The notes under the pieces: model-generated
Databases searched by the model: none
Told to the model about the DNA's origin: nothing
The model's input: the letters and a program-made list of their open reading frames with translations, nothing else
Shown: piece after piece, positions 9,339 to 17,935 of the stretch
Numbering within the stretch: the first letter of the stretch is position 1
Layout: every line of letters starts with the position of its first letter
Source: Maribacter flavus
GTDB taxonomy: Bacteria > Bacteroidota > Bacteroidia > Flavobacteriales > Flavobacteriaceae
NCBI RefSeq assembly: GCF_008386635.1
Contig: NZ_VUOE01000002.1
Span: 1 to 64,000, forward strand
Direction of reading: 5' to 3'
Length of the DNA stretch: 64,000 nucleotides
Translations under genes and position numbers: made by a program

Positions 9339-11552
9339 TCAAATATTTAACCAGTAAGATAATTTTAAATTTACAGACCTGAATTTTGGCTCGAATTGAC
9401 TTACGGCATAGTTATCATTGTATACTATAAACAAGTCTGAAAGCGGTGCAAATCGCCATTGTAACCGGGAATTGATGCCCAAGTTATCCCGCTGATTACT
9501 ATACTGAACCAAGGTTGACCAGAATATGGATTTACTAAAGGTAAGGTCCATCCGTGGACTTACCAGCCAAATATTGGCACTTGAATAGGGCAGCGGCAGA
9601 TTTATTTGGTCATAATTGAATTGAAGAGAAATGGATGCCTTTGGTTGAAACCGCATGGTCATGGAGCCTTCCATGGAAAATCGGTTTCCATTAAAAAACC
9701 GGCCTATGGTAGACTGTAAGTCGTAGGAGAAAAGCTTTCGCTGATCGGATTGATAGCCGGCCTGGACACTATTGTAATGATAGTTTTGATTGGCCGGGAG
9801 CGGTATGGCACCTTCGGTCCGCGTTGGATCAAAAGTATCAAAAAGGAAGGTAAACGTGTTTGTGTATTCTATCTGTGCCTGCGATTGATTATTGAATTGG
9901 ACTTGATAGCTATATTGAAGGTCATAATCCGTATTTTTAAAATCCATACTGGGGCTCCAACGTATATTTGTAAATGACCGTAGCGTATGGTTCTGGACAA
10001 TACCTTTTCTTGGCCAGAATACCCGCTCTAAACTAAAGAGCGTCTTAAAAAGATCGGTTCTTCGCACAAAACCCAGATCTGAACGAAAGTCCTCATCTAT
10101 AAAAGTACCTTTGGCGAATACATTTAATTTTCTGGTATTATATCGAATTAGAGCACTAGAAGCAAAGTTTCCCACATTATCATCAGGTTGAAAGGATTTA
10201 TGGGTTATGAATGATCCATTCCAAGTATTATCCTTGGATGCCAGATTATAATCCACTCCTAAAACACGATTGTATTCATCTTCCCGTTCTACAAAATCAT
10301 AATTTTTGAACGATTCCTTATTTATAAAAAATACTCCTATGTTAGACCGTGAGAAAACACGCTGTTGCAATGCCAGCATCGTATTATTGTTCGATGGAAT
10401 TTCATTTTCCAAATCCTCTGCCGTCTGTATGTTCAATAGCCCAACCCTGAGATCGTTGGTCAGCTTTCCGCTAAGCCGTACGCCACCAATAATATTGTTC
10501 TCTATGGTATTCCCAACGGTGTCCCTAGCGATACCAATACGTCTTGAAAAAAATGGACTAAAATCAAAACCGTTTCCAAAACTTGCAAAGAGATCATTGT
10601 TGTCAATAAAAAATTGACGACGCTCCGGTAAAGCAATTTCAAAACGGGTGAGGTTGGTAATAAAATTATCCACCTCTACGGTGGAAAAGTCGGGGTTTAT
10701 AGTGAGATCCAGATTTAAGCTGTTTCCAACGGAGACCTTGGCATCTGCACCTACCTTAAAATTGTCCAGGTTTTCACCATTGTCAAAGTCCCTGGCACTA
10801 ATTCCGTTTACATAGGGTATAATCGCAAAAGGAGTCCTGGATTTGCCAAGAGGCTTCTCAAAAAGGATTTCTCCCATAAAGGCAAGATTATAAATAAGTT
10901 GGTTCTGGGGAATCCTTGTCCAGGTGCTGCGTTCGTTGGATTGCGTTTCAATGCGGTACGAATTGAAACGCCATTTGGTAGCACCTTCCTCAAACTTTAG
11001 AGAGGTGAGGGGAATGACCATTTCTGCCGTGAAGTAATCATCATAAATCTTAGCATTGCCTTTCCATTTTACGTCCCAGGACAGATTAAAATCGTCCTGC
11101 GAAGCACCTCCGTTTGCAATGAGACCTTCACGGCGTACGCCATAAGGGTTGATTCCAAAAGAAAAAGCGTTGGTGCCATCATTGAAGGTATCAAAAACGA
11201 GCGTAAAGCTATCACTTCCACTTCCTCTAAAATCTCGCTGCAATGATTGGGTGGCATAATTTTTTCCGCTGGAATAGGCCTTGATTCCTACGTATAAATT
11301 CCTTTCGTCATACAGAATCTTTATTTGGGATTGCTTTTTGGCCTGAATGGAATCCAAAGGAAAATACTCCCAAAAATCTTCCGCCGCATCGGCCATGGCC
11401 CAAATGGGTTCGTCCAATAGGCCATCAGGAGTGATTTCCTCGGTAATGAACTTGACGGTGATCTGTTTCGTATGGTCTTGACCCAAGACATACATCGAAA
11501 TGATACATACAAGAAAGTTTAGCGTAAATTTTTTGGTAGAATTTTTGGACAT
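9339..11552 (-). CDS. DUF5916 protein with N-terminal carbohydrate-binding family 9-like domain (copy 2 of tandem pair)
   Basis: A 737-residue exported protein. I start it at ATG 11552 (MSKNSTKKFTLNFL), which places a signal peptide at about 5-25 (ending MYVLGQ); the frame is open further upstream but without a signal-like sequence. Residues 30-190 are a CBM9-like domain (EITPDGLLDEPIWAMADAAEDF). The rest is DUF5916, with many alternating amphipathic strands and a terminal LKLSYWLNI, consistent with an outer-membrane beta barrel. It is a paralogue of the gene immediately upstream on the same strand (45 bases away), sharing blocks such as SRLQWRFAPLSDLFIVYND and LGKSRTPFAIIPYVN. Ligand and function are unknown. 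Confidence 0.9.
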   Translation of the reverse strand: MSKNSTKKFTLNFLVCIISMYVLGQDHTKQITVKFITEEITPDGLLDEPIWAMADAAEDFWEYFPLDSIQAKKQSQIKILYDERNLYVGIKAYSSGKNYATQSLQRDFRGSGSDSFTLVFDTFNDGTNAFSFGINPYGVRREGLIANGGASQDDFNLSWDVKWKGNAKIYDDYFTAEMVIPLTSLKFEEGATKWRFNSYRIETQSNERSTWTRIPQNQLIYNLAFMGEILFEKPLGKSRTPFAIIPYVNGISARDFDNGENLDNFKVGADAKVSVGNSLNLDLTINPDFSTVEVDNFITNLTRFEIALPERRQFFIDNNDLFASFGNGFDFSPFFSRRIGIARDTVGNTIENNIIGGVRLSGKLTNDLRVGLLNIQTAEDLENEIPSNNNTMLALQQRVFSRSNIGVFFINKESFKNYDFVEREDEYNRVLGVDYNLASKDNTWNGSFITHKSFQPDDNVGNFASSALIRYNTRKLNVFAKGTFIDEDFRSDLGFVRRTDLFKTLFSLERVFWPRKGIVQNHTLRSFTNIRWSPSMDFKNTDYDLQYSYQVQFNNQSQAQIEYTNTFTFLFDTFDPTRTEGAIPLPANQNYHYNSVQAGYQSDQRKLFSYDLQSTIGRFFNGNRFSMEGSMTMRFQPKASISLQFNYDQINLPLPYSSANIWLVSPRMDLTFSKSIFWSTLVQYSNQRDNLGINSRLQWRFAPLSDLFIVYNDNYAVSQFEPKFRSVNLKLSYWLNI

Positions 11553-11597
11553 TCTTCGGTTTTTAATCGGTTTGGAGAAAATATTGGGCACGACGCG

Positions 11598-13796
11598 TTA
11601 TATGTTCAACCAATAGGTGAGTTTTAAGTTTATGGACCTGTATTTTGGTTCGATGCTATTTACCGAGTAGTTGTCGTTATAAACAATGAACAAGTCTGAA
11701 AGCGGTGCAAAACGCCATTGTAGCCTTGAATTTATGCCCAAGTTGTCCCGTTGGTTGCTGTACTGAAATAGCGTAGTCCAAAAAACCGATTTACTGAACG
11801 TAAACCCAAACCTAGGGCTTACCAACCATAGGTCCGCACTGGGATAGGGATCGGGCAAGGTGATTTTGTCATAATTCACGTTCAGGCCAATTCTTACTTT
11901 GGGCTGGATACGTAAGGTGGCCTCCCCGCCAATGGAAAACCGTTCCCCGTTGAAAAAATTCCCCAAGGAGGATTCTCCCTGAAAGGCAAAAACATTTGCC
12001 TCATTGGATTGGTAACCTACCGTAAAGGTTCCAAACCTATATTCCTGGTTGCCTGGAAGTTCTATGGCACCTTCGGTCCCTGTTGGGTCGAACGGTTCAA
12101 ATAGGTATATGTAACTGGAGGTATAGCCCGCACCAAACTCCGTGAAATTCTTCAATACGAAATTGTAATTGGCCTGTAGATCATAATCGGCCAGTTGGTA
12201 ATCCAGGGAGGTGCGCCAGTTGGAAATGGCAAAAAGTTCCAGTCCATGGTTGTTGATAGTACCCGTTTTGGGCCAATATAGGCGTTCAAGACCGGAAACG
12301 GCCTTTATAATATCCGTTCTGGGAATAAAACCCAAATCGGATCTGAAATCGGCATCGATATAGGCCAGATCTACAAACGAGTTCCAATATCTTGAATTAT
12401 AGCTCAAAAGGGCTCCGGCGGAAATGTTACCTTCATTGTCCCCAGGTTGAAAGGATTTATGGAGGTAATATTTTCCAGACCATACATTGTCCGCACTGGC
12501 CAAGTTATAATCCACTCCAAGGACCCTGTTATAGGCATCATCCGGCGATAAAAAAGGTTCATCCCCAAAGGCCTGCCTATTAAGAAAGAACATGCCTATG
12601 TTAGATCGCGCGAACACTTTCTGTTGTAGCGCTAGCATCATATTATTATTGGATGCCACTTCCTGTTCCTCGCTTCTGGCCGTTTGGATGTTCAATAGTC
12701 CTAGGCGCAAGTTCTTGTTTAGTTTACCACTGAGCCGAACGCCACCTAAAATGTCGTTCTGCACCGAATTTCCCAAGCGGTCCGTGGCGATACCGATACG
12801 TCGGGAAAAAAATGCGTTGGAATGCCTTCTACTGCCAAAATCCCCAAAAAGATCATTATTATCAATAAAAAACTGACGCCGTTCCGGCAGGGATACCTCA
12901 AAACGGGTGAGGTTTGTGATGATGGCATCTACCTCTACATTGGAGAAATCCGGATTTACGGTAACATCCAGGTTCATTCCGTTCCCTATGGCTATTTTGG
13001 CATCGCCGCCAACTTTCAACGTTGTATTACTGACATCTGAATTGAAATCCTTATCTGACAAGAGGTTCACATAGGGAATCAATGCCAATGGGGTCCTGGA
13101 TTTTCCCAAGGGCTTTTCAAAATACATATCGCCCATAAAGGCCAAGTTGATAACACTTTGGTTCTGTGGGATGACGTACCAATTGCTGCGCTCGTTGGAC
13201 TGCATATCAAAGCGATAACTTTGGAAACGCCACTTGGTCTCACCCTCGGCAAATTTTAGGGAGGTCAAGGGAATGGCCATTTCGGCGGTGTAATAGTTAT
13301 CGTATATTTTTGTTTCAGCCTTCCATTTTACGTCCCAGGAAGTCGTAAAGCCGCTTAGGTCCTGCCCACCTCCCGAAATAAGGACTTCGCGACGAACACC
13401 ATAAGGGTTTATTCCAAAAAGAAAGGCGTTTGTTCCATCATTGAAGGTATCAAAGACCAAGCTTATATTGTCATTTCCACCTGCCCTAAAATCACGTTCC
13501 AGGGAGGGTATTACGTAATTTGAGCCCGGGGTGTGAACGGTCATACCTATATAGAGGGTCGTGTCATCCGTTAGCATACGGATATCTGTTTGGTATTGGG
13601 CCGGTACATCATCCGATGGGAAATACTGTTGAAATTCGCCCGCGCTTTGTGCAAAGGTCCATACAGGCTCGTCCAAAATACCATCCAATAGTATTTTTTC
13701 GTTCGTGTACTTTACAGTGAAGGATTTTTCTGGAGTTTGAGCGTAAAGTGAAGCGCCTGTAAGCAACAGTGCTACTATACTTTTTAATTTGGTCAT
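11598..13796 (-). CDS. DUF5916 protein with N-terminal carbohydrate-binding family 9-like domain (copy 1 of tandem pair)
   Basis: A 732-residue exported protein with a signal peptide at 1-19 (MTKLKSIVALLLTGASLYA/Q). It has the same architecture as its neighbour: CBM9-like domain at about 25-185 (KILLDGILDEPVWTFAQSAGEF) and DUF5916 to the C-terminus, ending LKLTYWLNI. Alignable blocks run the whole length (for example TNLTRFEVSLPERRQFFIDNNDLFG against TNLTRFEIALPERRQFF), so the pair arose by tandem duplication. It is the first gene of the probable minus-strand operon reaching to about 7231 and has a -7 box at 13820-13827. Likely an outer-membrane protein; substrate unknown. Confidence 0.9.
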   Translation of the reverse strand: MTKLKSIVALLLTGASLYAQTPEKSFTVKYTNEKILLDGILDEPVWTFAQSAGEFQQYFPSDDVPAQYQTDIRMLTDDTTLYIGMTVHTPGSNYVIPSLERDFRAGGNDNISLVFDTFNDGTNAFLFGINPYGVRREVLISGGGQDLSGFTTSWDVKWKAETKIYDNYYTAEMAIPLTSLKFAEGETKWRFQSYRFDMQSNERSNWYVIPQNQSVINLAFMGDMYFEKPLGKSRTPLALIPYVNLLSDKDFNSDVSNTTLKVGGDAKIAIGNGMNLDVTVNPDFSNVEVDAIITNLTRFEVSLPERRQFFIDNNDLFGDFGSRRHSNAFFSRRIGIATDRLGNSVQNDILGGVRLSGKLNKNLRLGLLNIQTARSEEQEVASNNNMMLALQQKVFARSNIGMFFLNRQAFGDEPFLSPDDAYNRVLGVDYNLASADNVWSGKYYLHKSFQPGDNEGNISAGALLSYNSRYWNSFVDLAYIDADFRSDLGFIPRTDIIKAVSGLERLYWPKTGTINNHGLELFAISNWRTSLDYQLADYDLQANYNFVLKNFTEFGAGYTSSYIYLFEPFDPTGTEGAIELPGNQEYRFGTFTVGYQSNEANVFAFQGESSLGNFFNGERFSIGGEATLRIQPKVRIGLNVNYDKITLPDPYPSADLWLVSPRFGFTFSKSVFWTTLFQYSNQRDNLGINSRLQWRFAPLSDLFIVYNDNYSVNSIEPKYRSINLKLTYWLNI

Positions 13797-13819
13797 TTTG
13801 GTTTGGAAACTTTGGCTAA

Positions 13820-13827
13820 CAAAGTTA
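13820..13827 (-). promoter_or_regulatory. -7 box (TAACTTTG) for the DUF5916 operon
   Basis: On the minus strand TAACTTTG fits TAnnTTTG and lies 23 bases before the ATG at 13796. It would drive the two DUF5916 genes, the HAD phosphatase and the DUF819 gene. No matching TTG element is obvious upstream. Confidence 0.5.
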
Positions 13828-13859
13828 AAGGTTTGTACCGTTAAAAAAACCCTAAAAAA

Positions 13860-14024
13860 CTATTCCTTTTTTTTCTTGGGTTCTCTTTTCGCATCTTTTA
13901 GGCATTGCATCAACATCCACTCAATTTGACCATTGGTACTACGGAACTCGTCCGCGGCCCATTTTTCGATGGCGTTGAGCATGTCCTCGTTTACCCGCAA
14001 TGCAAATGCTTTTTTCTTACTCAT
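13860..14024 (-). CDS. Arc-like ribbon-helix-helix DNA-binding protein (54 aa)
   Basis: A short gene read on the minus strand from ATG 14024 to TAG 13860: MSKKKAFALRVNEDMLNAIE... ending in a lysine-rich tail (REPKKKKE). The N-terminal strand KAFALRV followed by two helices (EDMLNAIEKWAADEF and NGQIEWMLMQCLKDA) is the ribbon-helix-helix fold of the Arc/MetJ class. In this class the strand contacts the DNA major groove and the protein works as a dimer of dimers. In Flavobacteriaceae such a gene commonly lies downstream of an SPFH gene, as here (SPFH stop 14660, DUF4177 between). It could be an autoregulator of this group; that is inference. Confidence 0.85.
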   Translation of the reverse strand: MSKKKAFALRVNEDMLNAIEKWAADEFRSTNGQIEWMLMQCLKDAKREPKKKKE

Positions 14025-14094
14025 ATTCCTGTTTACTGTCCATCAGCAAATAAAATGACCCTTGGGATATTCAAATTCTTGATTCAAACTTAAT

Positions 14095-14188
14095 GCGTTC
14101 AAAATTAAGTCAATAGCTTAATCTTTACACATTTACTATTATAGAGGTATTTGACTTACCATGACAAATCCCTCGATGAGGGTTTCAT
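14095..14188. repeat. Dispersed intergenic repeat, copy A (about 94 bp)
   Basis: This stretch aligns without gaps to 50579-50672. By hand count 76 of 94 positions match, and 42 of 47 match in the half at 14142-14188. The best conserved part holds a small hairpin (CCCTC/GAGGG, 14169-14179). On the minus strand the repeat starts at the end of the DUF4177 gene, overlapping its stop codon, and points toward the Arc-like gene. Function unknown. Confidence 0.7.
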
Positions 14189-14343
14189 CGGTTTTTGTCC
14201 CTTTCAAATACGATACGGCTCCGGTCATGGTCCAAATCTACGACCCTCCATCCCTGTCTGCCATATTCGTTCAGGGTGTCCTCCAAACGTTGGTTATTAT
14301 TGGTTAGGCCTACGGACCAGCTTATTACTTTATATTCTTTCAC
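14185..14343 (-). CDS. DUF4177 family protein (52 aa)
   Basis: Minus-strand gene of 52 codons with a GTG start at 14343 (no ATG in frame before the upstream stop). The sequence KEYKVISWSVGLT, then LEDTLNEYGRQGWRVVDLDHD and IVFERDKNR, is the DUF4177 pattern: a strand, an amphipathic helix ending in G-x-x-G-W, then two strands. These small proteins have no assigned activity. The gene lies between the SPFH gene (stop 14660) and the Arc-like gene. The dispersed repeat copy A starts at its stop codon. A second, divergent DUF4177 protein is at 47815-48009. Confidence 0.78.
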   Translation of the reverse strand: MKEYKVISWSVGLTNNNQRLEDTLNEYGRQGWRVVDLDHDRSRIVFERDKNR

Positions 14344-14659
14344 AAATTTAAATTTTAGTAATTCCCTGATTAATATTATAAATTGACTATTAGTTATAAA
14401 TCACAACCTTGTTTGGCCTCGAGCCTTTCGTTTTGCTGCGCAAGGTGCGTTCAAAGAAAACATGTTTTCTTTTCACCCAATGCTCAGGATAAACAAAAGT
14501 CAAGAGGTAATTAACCTATTGCTCCAATATGAGGTCTCAACTGCGCTCGACCAGACATTATAGTGTGTATATGATTAGTTGGTTACATCCAATTATAACT
14601 ATAAAATTAATATTCATTAGCTATCGGGAATACACAATAATATTCAGGAAAAACACATG
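14344..14659. other. Intergenic region with a 20-bp perfect palindrome
   Basis: A 316-base gap between the SPFH stop and the DUF4177 start. I find no gene here. Positions 14453-14472 are a perfect palindrome (AAAGAAAACA joined to its reverse complement TGTTTTCTTT), which could be a dimeric operator or a hairpin about 110 bases upstream of the DUF4177 start. The rest is AT-rich and unremarkable. Confidence 0.55.
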
Positions 14660-15511
14660 TCAGTGATTTAACGTACCAGCATTTACGATGGGTGATGCAT
14701 CCTTGTCGGAACATAGGACTACCATCAAATTGCTGACCATAGCGGCTTTGCGTTCCTCGTCCAAATCTACCAATTCCTTTTTACTCAGTTCATGCAGCGC
14801 CATTTCTACCATACTTACGGCACCTTCCACAATTTTATGCCTTGCCGCCACAATGGCCGTGGCCTGTTGTCTTTTTAGCATGGCATTGGCTATTTCCTGG
14901 GCGTAGGCCAAATAACCTATACGTGCTTCCAACACCTCGATACCGGCCATGGCCAACCGCTCCTGTACCTCCGTTTCCAAAGCTTCGCTCACTTCGTTGA
15001 CACTGGAGCGTAAGGTGATATCCTCATCCAAACCTTCGTCCGCAAAGTTGTCATACGGATACATACTTGCCAATTTTCGTACGGCGGCATCGGTCTGTAC
15101 CCTCACAAAATTCTGATAGTCGTCCACATCAAAAGCGGCTTTGTAGGTATTCGTTACCCTCCAGACCAAAATGGTACTGATCATTACGGGGTTCCCCAAT
15201 TTGTCATTCACCTTCAATCGTTCGCTATCGAAATTGCTGGCGCGTAAGGAAATCTTCTTTTTGGTAAAAAAGGGGTTTACCCAAAAGAATCCGTTCTTCT
15301 TGATGGTGCCCACGTATTTCCCAAACAACAACAGGACCCTGGAACCATTGGGGTTCACCAAAACAAATCCACCAAGACTTAGGACTGCTAGTACAATTAG
15401 AAAAATACCCAAGTAAATTCTCAATAGGGCAATGCCCCCAATGATAAGCCCTAGAACAACTAAAATCATTACATAGCCATTGATAGGGCTATAGTTTTTT
15501 TCGTTTGACAT
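14660..15511 (-). CDS. SPFH (stomatin/prohibitin) domain membrane protein
   Basis: A 283-residue protein. Two hydrophobic stretches at about 13-30 and 34-50 form an N-terminal membrane anchor. The SPFH/band 7 domain follows (GFVLVNPNGSRVLLLFGKYVGTIKKNGFFWVNP, then ISLRASNFDSERLKVND) with the family ending (RLAMAGIEVLEARIGYLAYAQEIANAMLKRQQATAIVAARHKIV). Such proteins form oligomeric membrane microdomain scaffolds and often associate with proteases. It begins the group SPFH - DUF4177 - Arc-like on the minus strand. An inverted repeat lies immediately upstream of the start (15517-15537). Confidence 0.93.
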   Translation of the reverse strand: MSNEKNYSPINGYVMILVVLGLIIGGIALLRIYLGIFLIVLAVLSLGGFVLVNPNGSRVLLLFGKYVGTIKKNGFFWVNPFFTKKKISLRASNFDSERLKVNDKLGNPVMISTILVWRVTNTYKAAFDVDDYQNFVRVQTDAAVRKLASMYPYDNFADEGLDEDITLRSSVNEVSEALETEVQERLAMAGIEVLEARIGYLAYAQEIANAMLKRQQATAIVAARHKIVEGAVSMVEMALHELSKKELVDLDEERKAAMVSNLMVVLCSDKDASPIVNAGTLNH

Positions 15512-15516
15512 GGTGC

Positions 15517-15537
15517 ATGATATTAAAATGATATCAT
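15517..15537 (-). promoter_or_regulatory. Candidate operator upstream of the SPFH gene
   Basis: ATGATAT (15517-15523) and ATATCAT (15531-15537) are inverted 7-bp arms separated by 7 bases. The right arm also belongs to a 10-bp palindrome, ATGATATCAT (15528-15537). The site ends only 5 bases from the start codon at 15511, so it lies in the leader or core promoter, where a dimeric repressor could bind. Which regulator is unknown. Confidence 0.5.
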
Positions 15538-15578
15538 AAATATATCAAAAAAAATTAAAGTCGGCCTTTTTTCCTCCA

Positions 15579-17846
15579 TTAATCTTGCCCTTTAAATTTC
15601 CGGGTCTTTTTCTTATTCGGGTTTTTAAAGAGTCTTTTGAAGAAGCCATCCCGTTTTATTGGTTCACAATCCAACATTTCTTGAACGCGCCCGCTTGGTG
15701 CGGGAAATCTTGCTCGGGTTATGTGGTTGAATTGTTCGTCCTTGTTCATTTTTTGCAATAATAGGGCGTACATTGGCAATGCCGCATTGGCACCTTGGCC
15801 GATAGATGTATTCCTAAATCCAATTTCATGATGGTCCAGGCCTACCCATGTCACATGCAATAGGTTTGGTGAAAGGGCAACAAACCAGGCATCCTTATTA
15901 TTTTGGGTGGTTCCCGTTTTTCCTGCTATATCGTTTGATAGTTTATACGTAGACCGAATCCGTGAAGCGGTTCCGGAATTTATGGTCGATTTCATCATTT
16001 CCATCATAATTTGTCCGTTTTCGGCCGAAAAGGCGGCATTTTCACTTTTTTTCGGTTCAAAGCTTGCCAGAAGGGAATCCTGTTGGGTAGTGATGGTTTT
16101 TATCAAAAAAGGTTCCACAGATCTACCCTCATTCATATAACTGGTATAGGCTTTTGCCAATTCAATCAATTTGATTTCTCCCGTACCAAGGGCGATGGAG
16201 GGTTCGCTCGGTAGTCTTTCTTCGATTCCCATTTTTTTCGCAAGGGCAAGTACTTCATCGACACCTGTTTTTTCCATAACCTTCACGGCAATCGTGTTAA
16301 CGGATTTGCTAAGTCCCTCCTCCATGGAATAATTGAGGTAGGCCTCATCGGTGTCTCCGGAATTACTTGGGGACCAACCTTTTAAATTTTCATATTCTAC
16401 TTCCTGAGCTGAAAAATAAGTGCAGGGTTCTATCCCCTGTTCTAGAGCCGCGGTGTAAACGAACGGTTTGAACGTGGAACCGACTTGGCGTTTGCTCTGG
16501 GAAATATGGTCGTACTTAAACTGCTTGAAATCCACCCCGCCGATCCATGTGAGCACTTCACCGGTTTTGGGATTAAGGGATATGGAGCCTGTGTTCAAAA
16601 ACTTCATGTAGTGCTGTATGCTGTCCATGACACTTAATTCCTTTTCCGTTTCTTCCTCCCAGGAGGTTATCGTCATTTTTCGTTTGGTACGTTGCAGGCT
16701 GTCAAAAATTTCATCATCGGTGAAGCCGTCTTTTTTTAGGTTTTTATAGGCTGTACTTCTTCGGGCTACCGTTTTTATGAGGTTTTTATCCGTTAACCAT
16801 GGGGCATTTTTTCCGTAACTTTTTTCAAAATCGCTTTGCAATGGGTCCATATGCTCCACCATACTTTGCTCCGCCAGTTGTTGCATTTTATAATTTAGGG
16901 TGGTATACACTTTTAGGCCCGATGTATAAATGTTGTATTCCTTTCCTTCCTCATTTTGTGTTTTGGTCCACTCCAGTAATTGCTTGCGTACTTCTTCCCG
17001 AAAATAAGGTGCCAAGCCCGAACTATAATCGTAATCCCTATAATCCAAACCGATATCCAGTTGTTTGAGGGCATCATATTCCGTTTTCGAAATAAAATCG
17101 TTCTTGACCATCGTGGATAAGACCAGATTTCTGCGTTCCCTGCTTTTTTCCGGGAATATTCTTGGATTGTAACCGTAGGTAGCTTTAAGCATGCCTACCA
17201 GGGTAGCTGCTTGTTCCACCGATAGGTTTTTTGTTCGGGTATTGAAAAATTTTAAAGCGGCACTTTCAATGCCAAAGGTGTTGTCGCCAAAGGAAACGGT
17301 ATTTAGGTAATGGGTAAGGATTTCATTTTTATCGTAGATATCCTCCAATCTGCCGGCAATGATCATTTCCTTGATCTTATCGACCACGATATTTGTTTGC
17401 TTCCTGTCCCTCCTAGGATACAGGTTTTTTGCCAATTGCTGACTGATGGTGCTTCCTCCTCCAGACGATTCGTCACCCAAAAGTATGGTCTTTATACCTA
17501 CCCTGAACAGACTTGGGTAATCCACTCCGGAATGTTCATAAAAGCGCTCGTCTTCAATGGAAATGAGGGCCTGTAAAAGGTGTTCCGGGAATTCATCAAA
17601 AGTAATGGGCTGTCTGTCGTTGAGGTAATATTTTCCGATCAAGACGCTATCCGCCGTAAATACCTCTGAAGCCACTTGGTACTGAAAATTGGAGAGTTCC
17701 TTTTTATTGGGGACACTTCCCCAAGCTCCCAAATAGATGCTACCCACAAAAATTACCGTCAATACCAGGAACCCCGCGATTCCTACAAAAAAATACCTGA
17801 GAAACGGCGGTTTGATTTTACTTAGTATCTTTTTTATTCCCTGCAT
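15579..17846 (-). CDS. Bifunctional peptidoglycan synthase, class A penicillin-binding protein (PBP1A type)
   Basis: A 755-residue inner-membrane enzyme with one transmembrane helix (about 18-41) and a periplasmic remainder. The glycosyltransferase family 51 domain covers about 65-240: SIEDERFYEHSGVD with catalytic E98, and GGSTISQQLAKNLYPRR. The transpeptidase domain follows: SxxK in VGSTFKPFVYTAAL (near 455), SVN in LSKSVNTIAVKVM (near 510), KTG in DIAGKTGTTQNNKDAWF (near 640). The enzyme polymerises lipid II and cross-links the glycan strands. The C-terminus is basic (KNPNKKKTRKFKGQD). It stands 67 bases upstream of the SPFH gene on the same strand and is divergent from the nuclease gene. 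Confidence 0.95.
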   Translation of the reverse strand: MQGIKKILSKIKPPFLRYFFVGIAGFLVLTVIFVGSIYLGAWGSVPNKKELSNFQYQVASEVFTADSVLIGKYYLNDRQPITFDEFPEHLLQALISIEDERFYEHSGVDYPSLFRVGIKTILLGDESSGGGSTISQQLAKNLYPRRDRKQTNIVVDKIKEMIIAGRLEDIYDKNEILTHYLNTVSFGDNTFGIESAALKFFNTRTKNLSVEQAATLVGMLKATYGYNPRIFPEKSRERRNLVLSTMVKNDFISKTEYDALKQLDIGLDYRDYDYSSGLAPYFREEVRKQLLEWTKTQNEEGKEYNIYTSGLKVYTTLNYKMQQLAEQSMVEHMDPLQSDFEKSYGKNAPWLTDKNLIKTVARRSTAYKNLKKDGFTDDEIFDSLQRTKRKMTITSWEEETEKELSVMDSIQHYMKFLNTGSISLNPKTGEVLTWIGGVDFKQFKYDHISQSKRQVGSTFKPFVYTAALEQGIEPCTYFSAQEVEYENLKGWSPSNSGDTDEAYLNYSMEEGLSKSVNTIAVKVMEKTGVDEVLALAKKMGIEERLPSEPSIALGTGEIKLIELAKAYTSYMNEGRSVEPFLIKTITTQQDSLLASFEPKKSENAAFSAENGQIMMEMMKSTINSGTASRIRSTYKLSNDIAGKTGTTQNNKDAWFVALSPNLLHVTWVGLDHHEIGFRNTSIGQGANAALPMYALLLQKMNKDEQFNHITRARFPAPSGRVQEMLDCEPIKRDGFFKRLFKNPNKKKTRKFKGQD

Positions 17847-17912
17847 GGGTGCAAGTTCCCACTTAAATTTAAGCTGACCTGACTTTTAACAATACCTTAA
17901 AACTTGTTGCCC

Positions 17913-17920
17913 TATTTTTG
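17913..17920 (+). promoter_or_regulatory. -7 box (TATTTTTG) for the S1/P1 nuclease gene
   Basis: TATTTTTG fits TAnnTTTG exactly. Because the box covers the in-frame TTG at 17918, that codon cannot be the start; the ATG at 17936 lies 15 bases beyond the box, giving a short leader. Confidence 0.55.
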
Positions 17921-17935
17921 CCAAAACCGAATTCC

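Noticed and set aside
17918-17935. TTG start of the S1/P1 nuclease at 17918
   Set aside because: The codon lies inside the -7 box and gives no proper signal peptide; the ATG at 17936 does.
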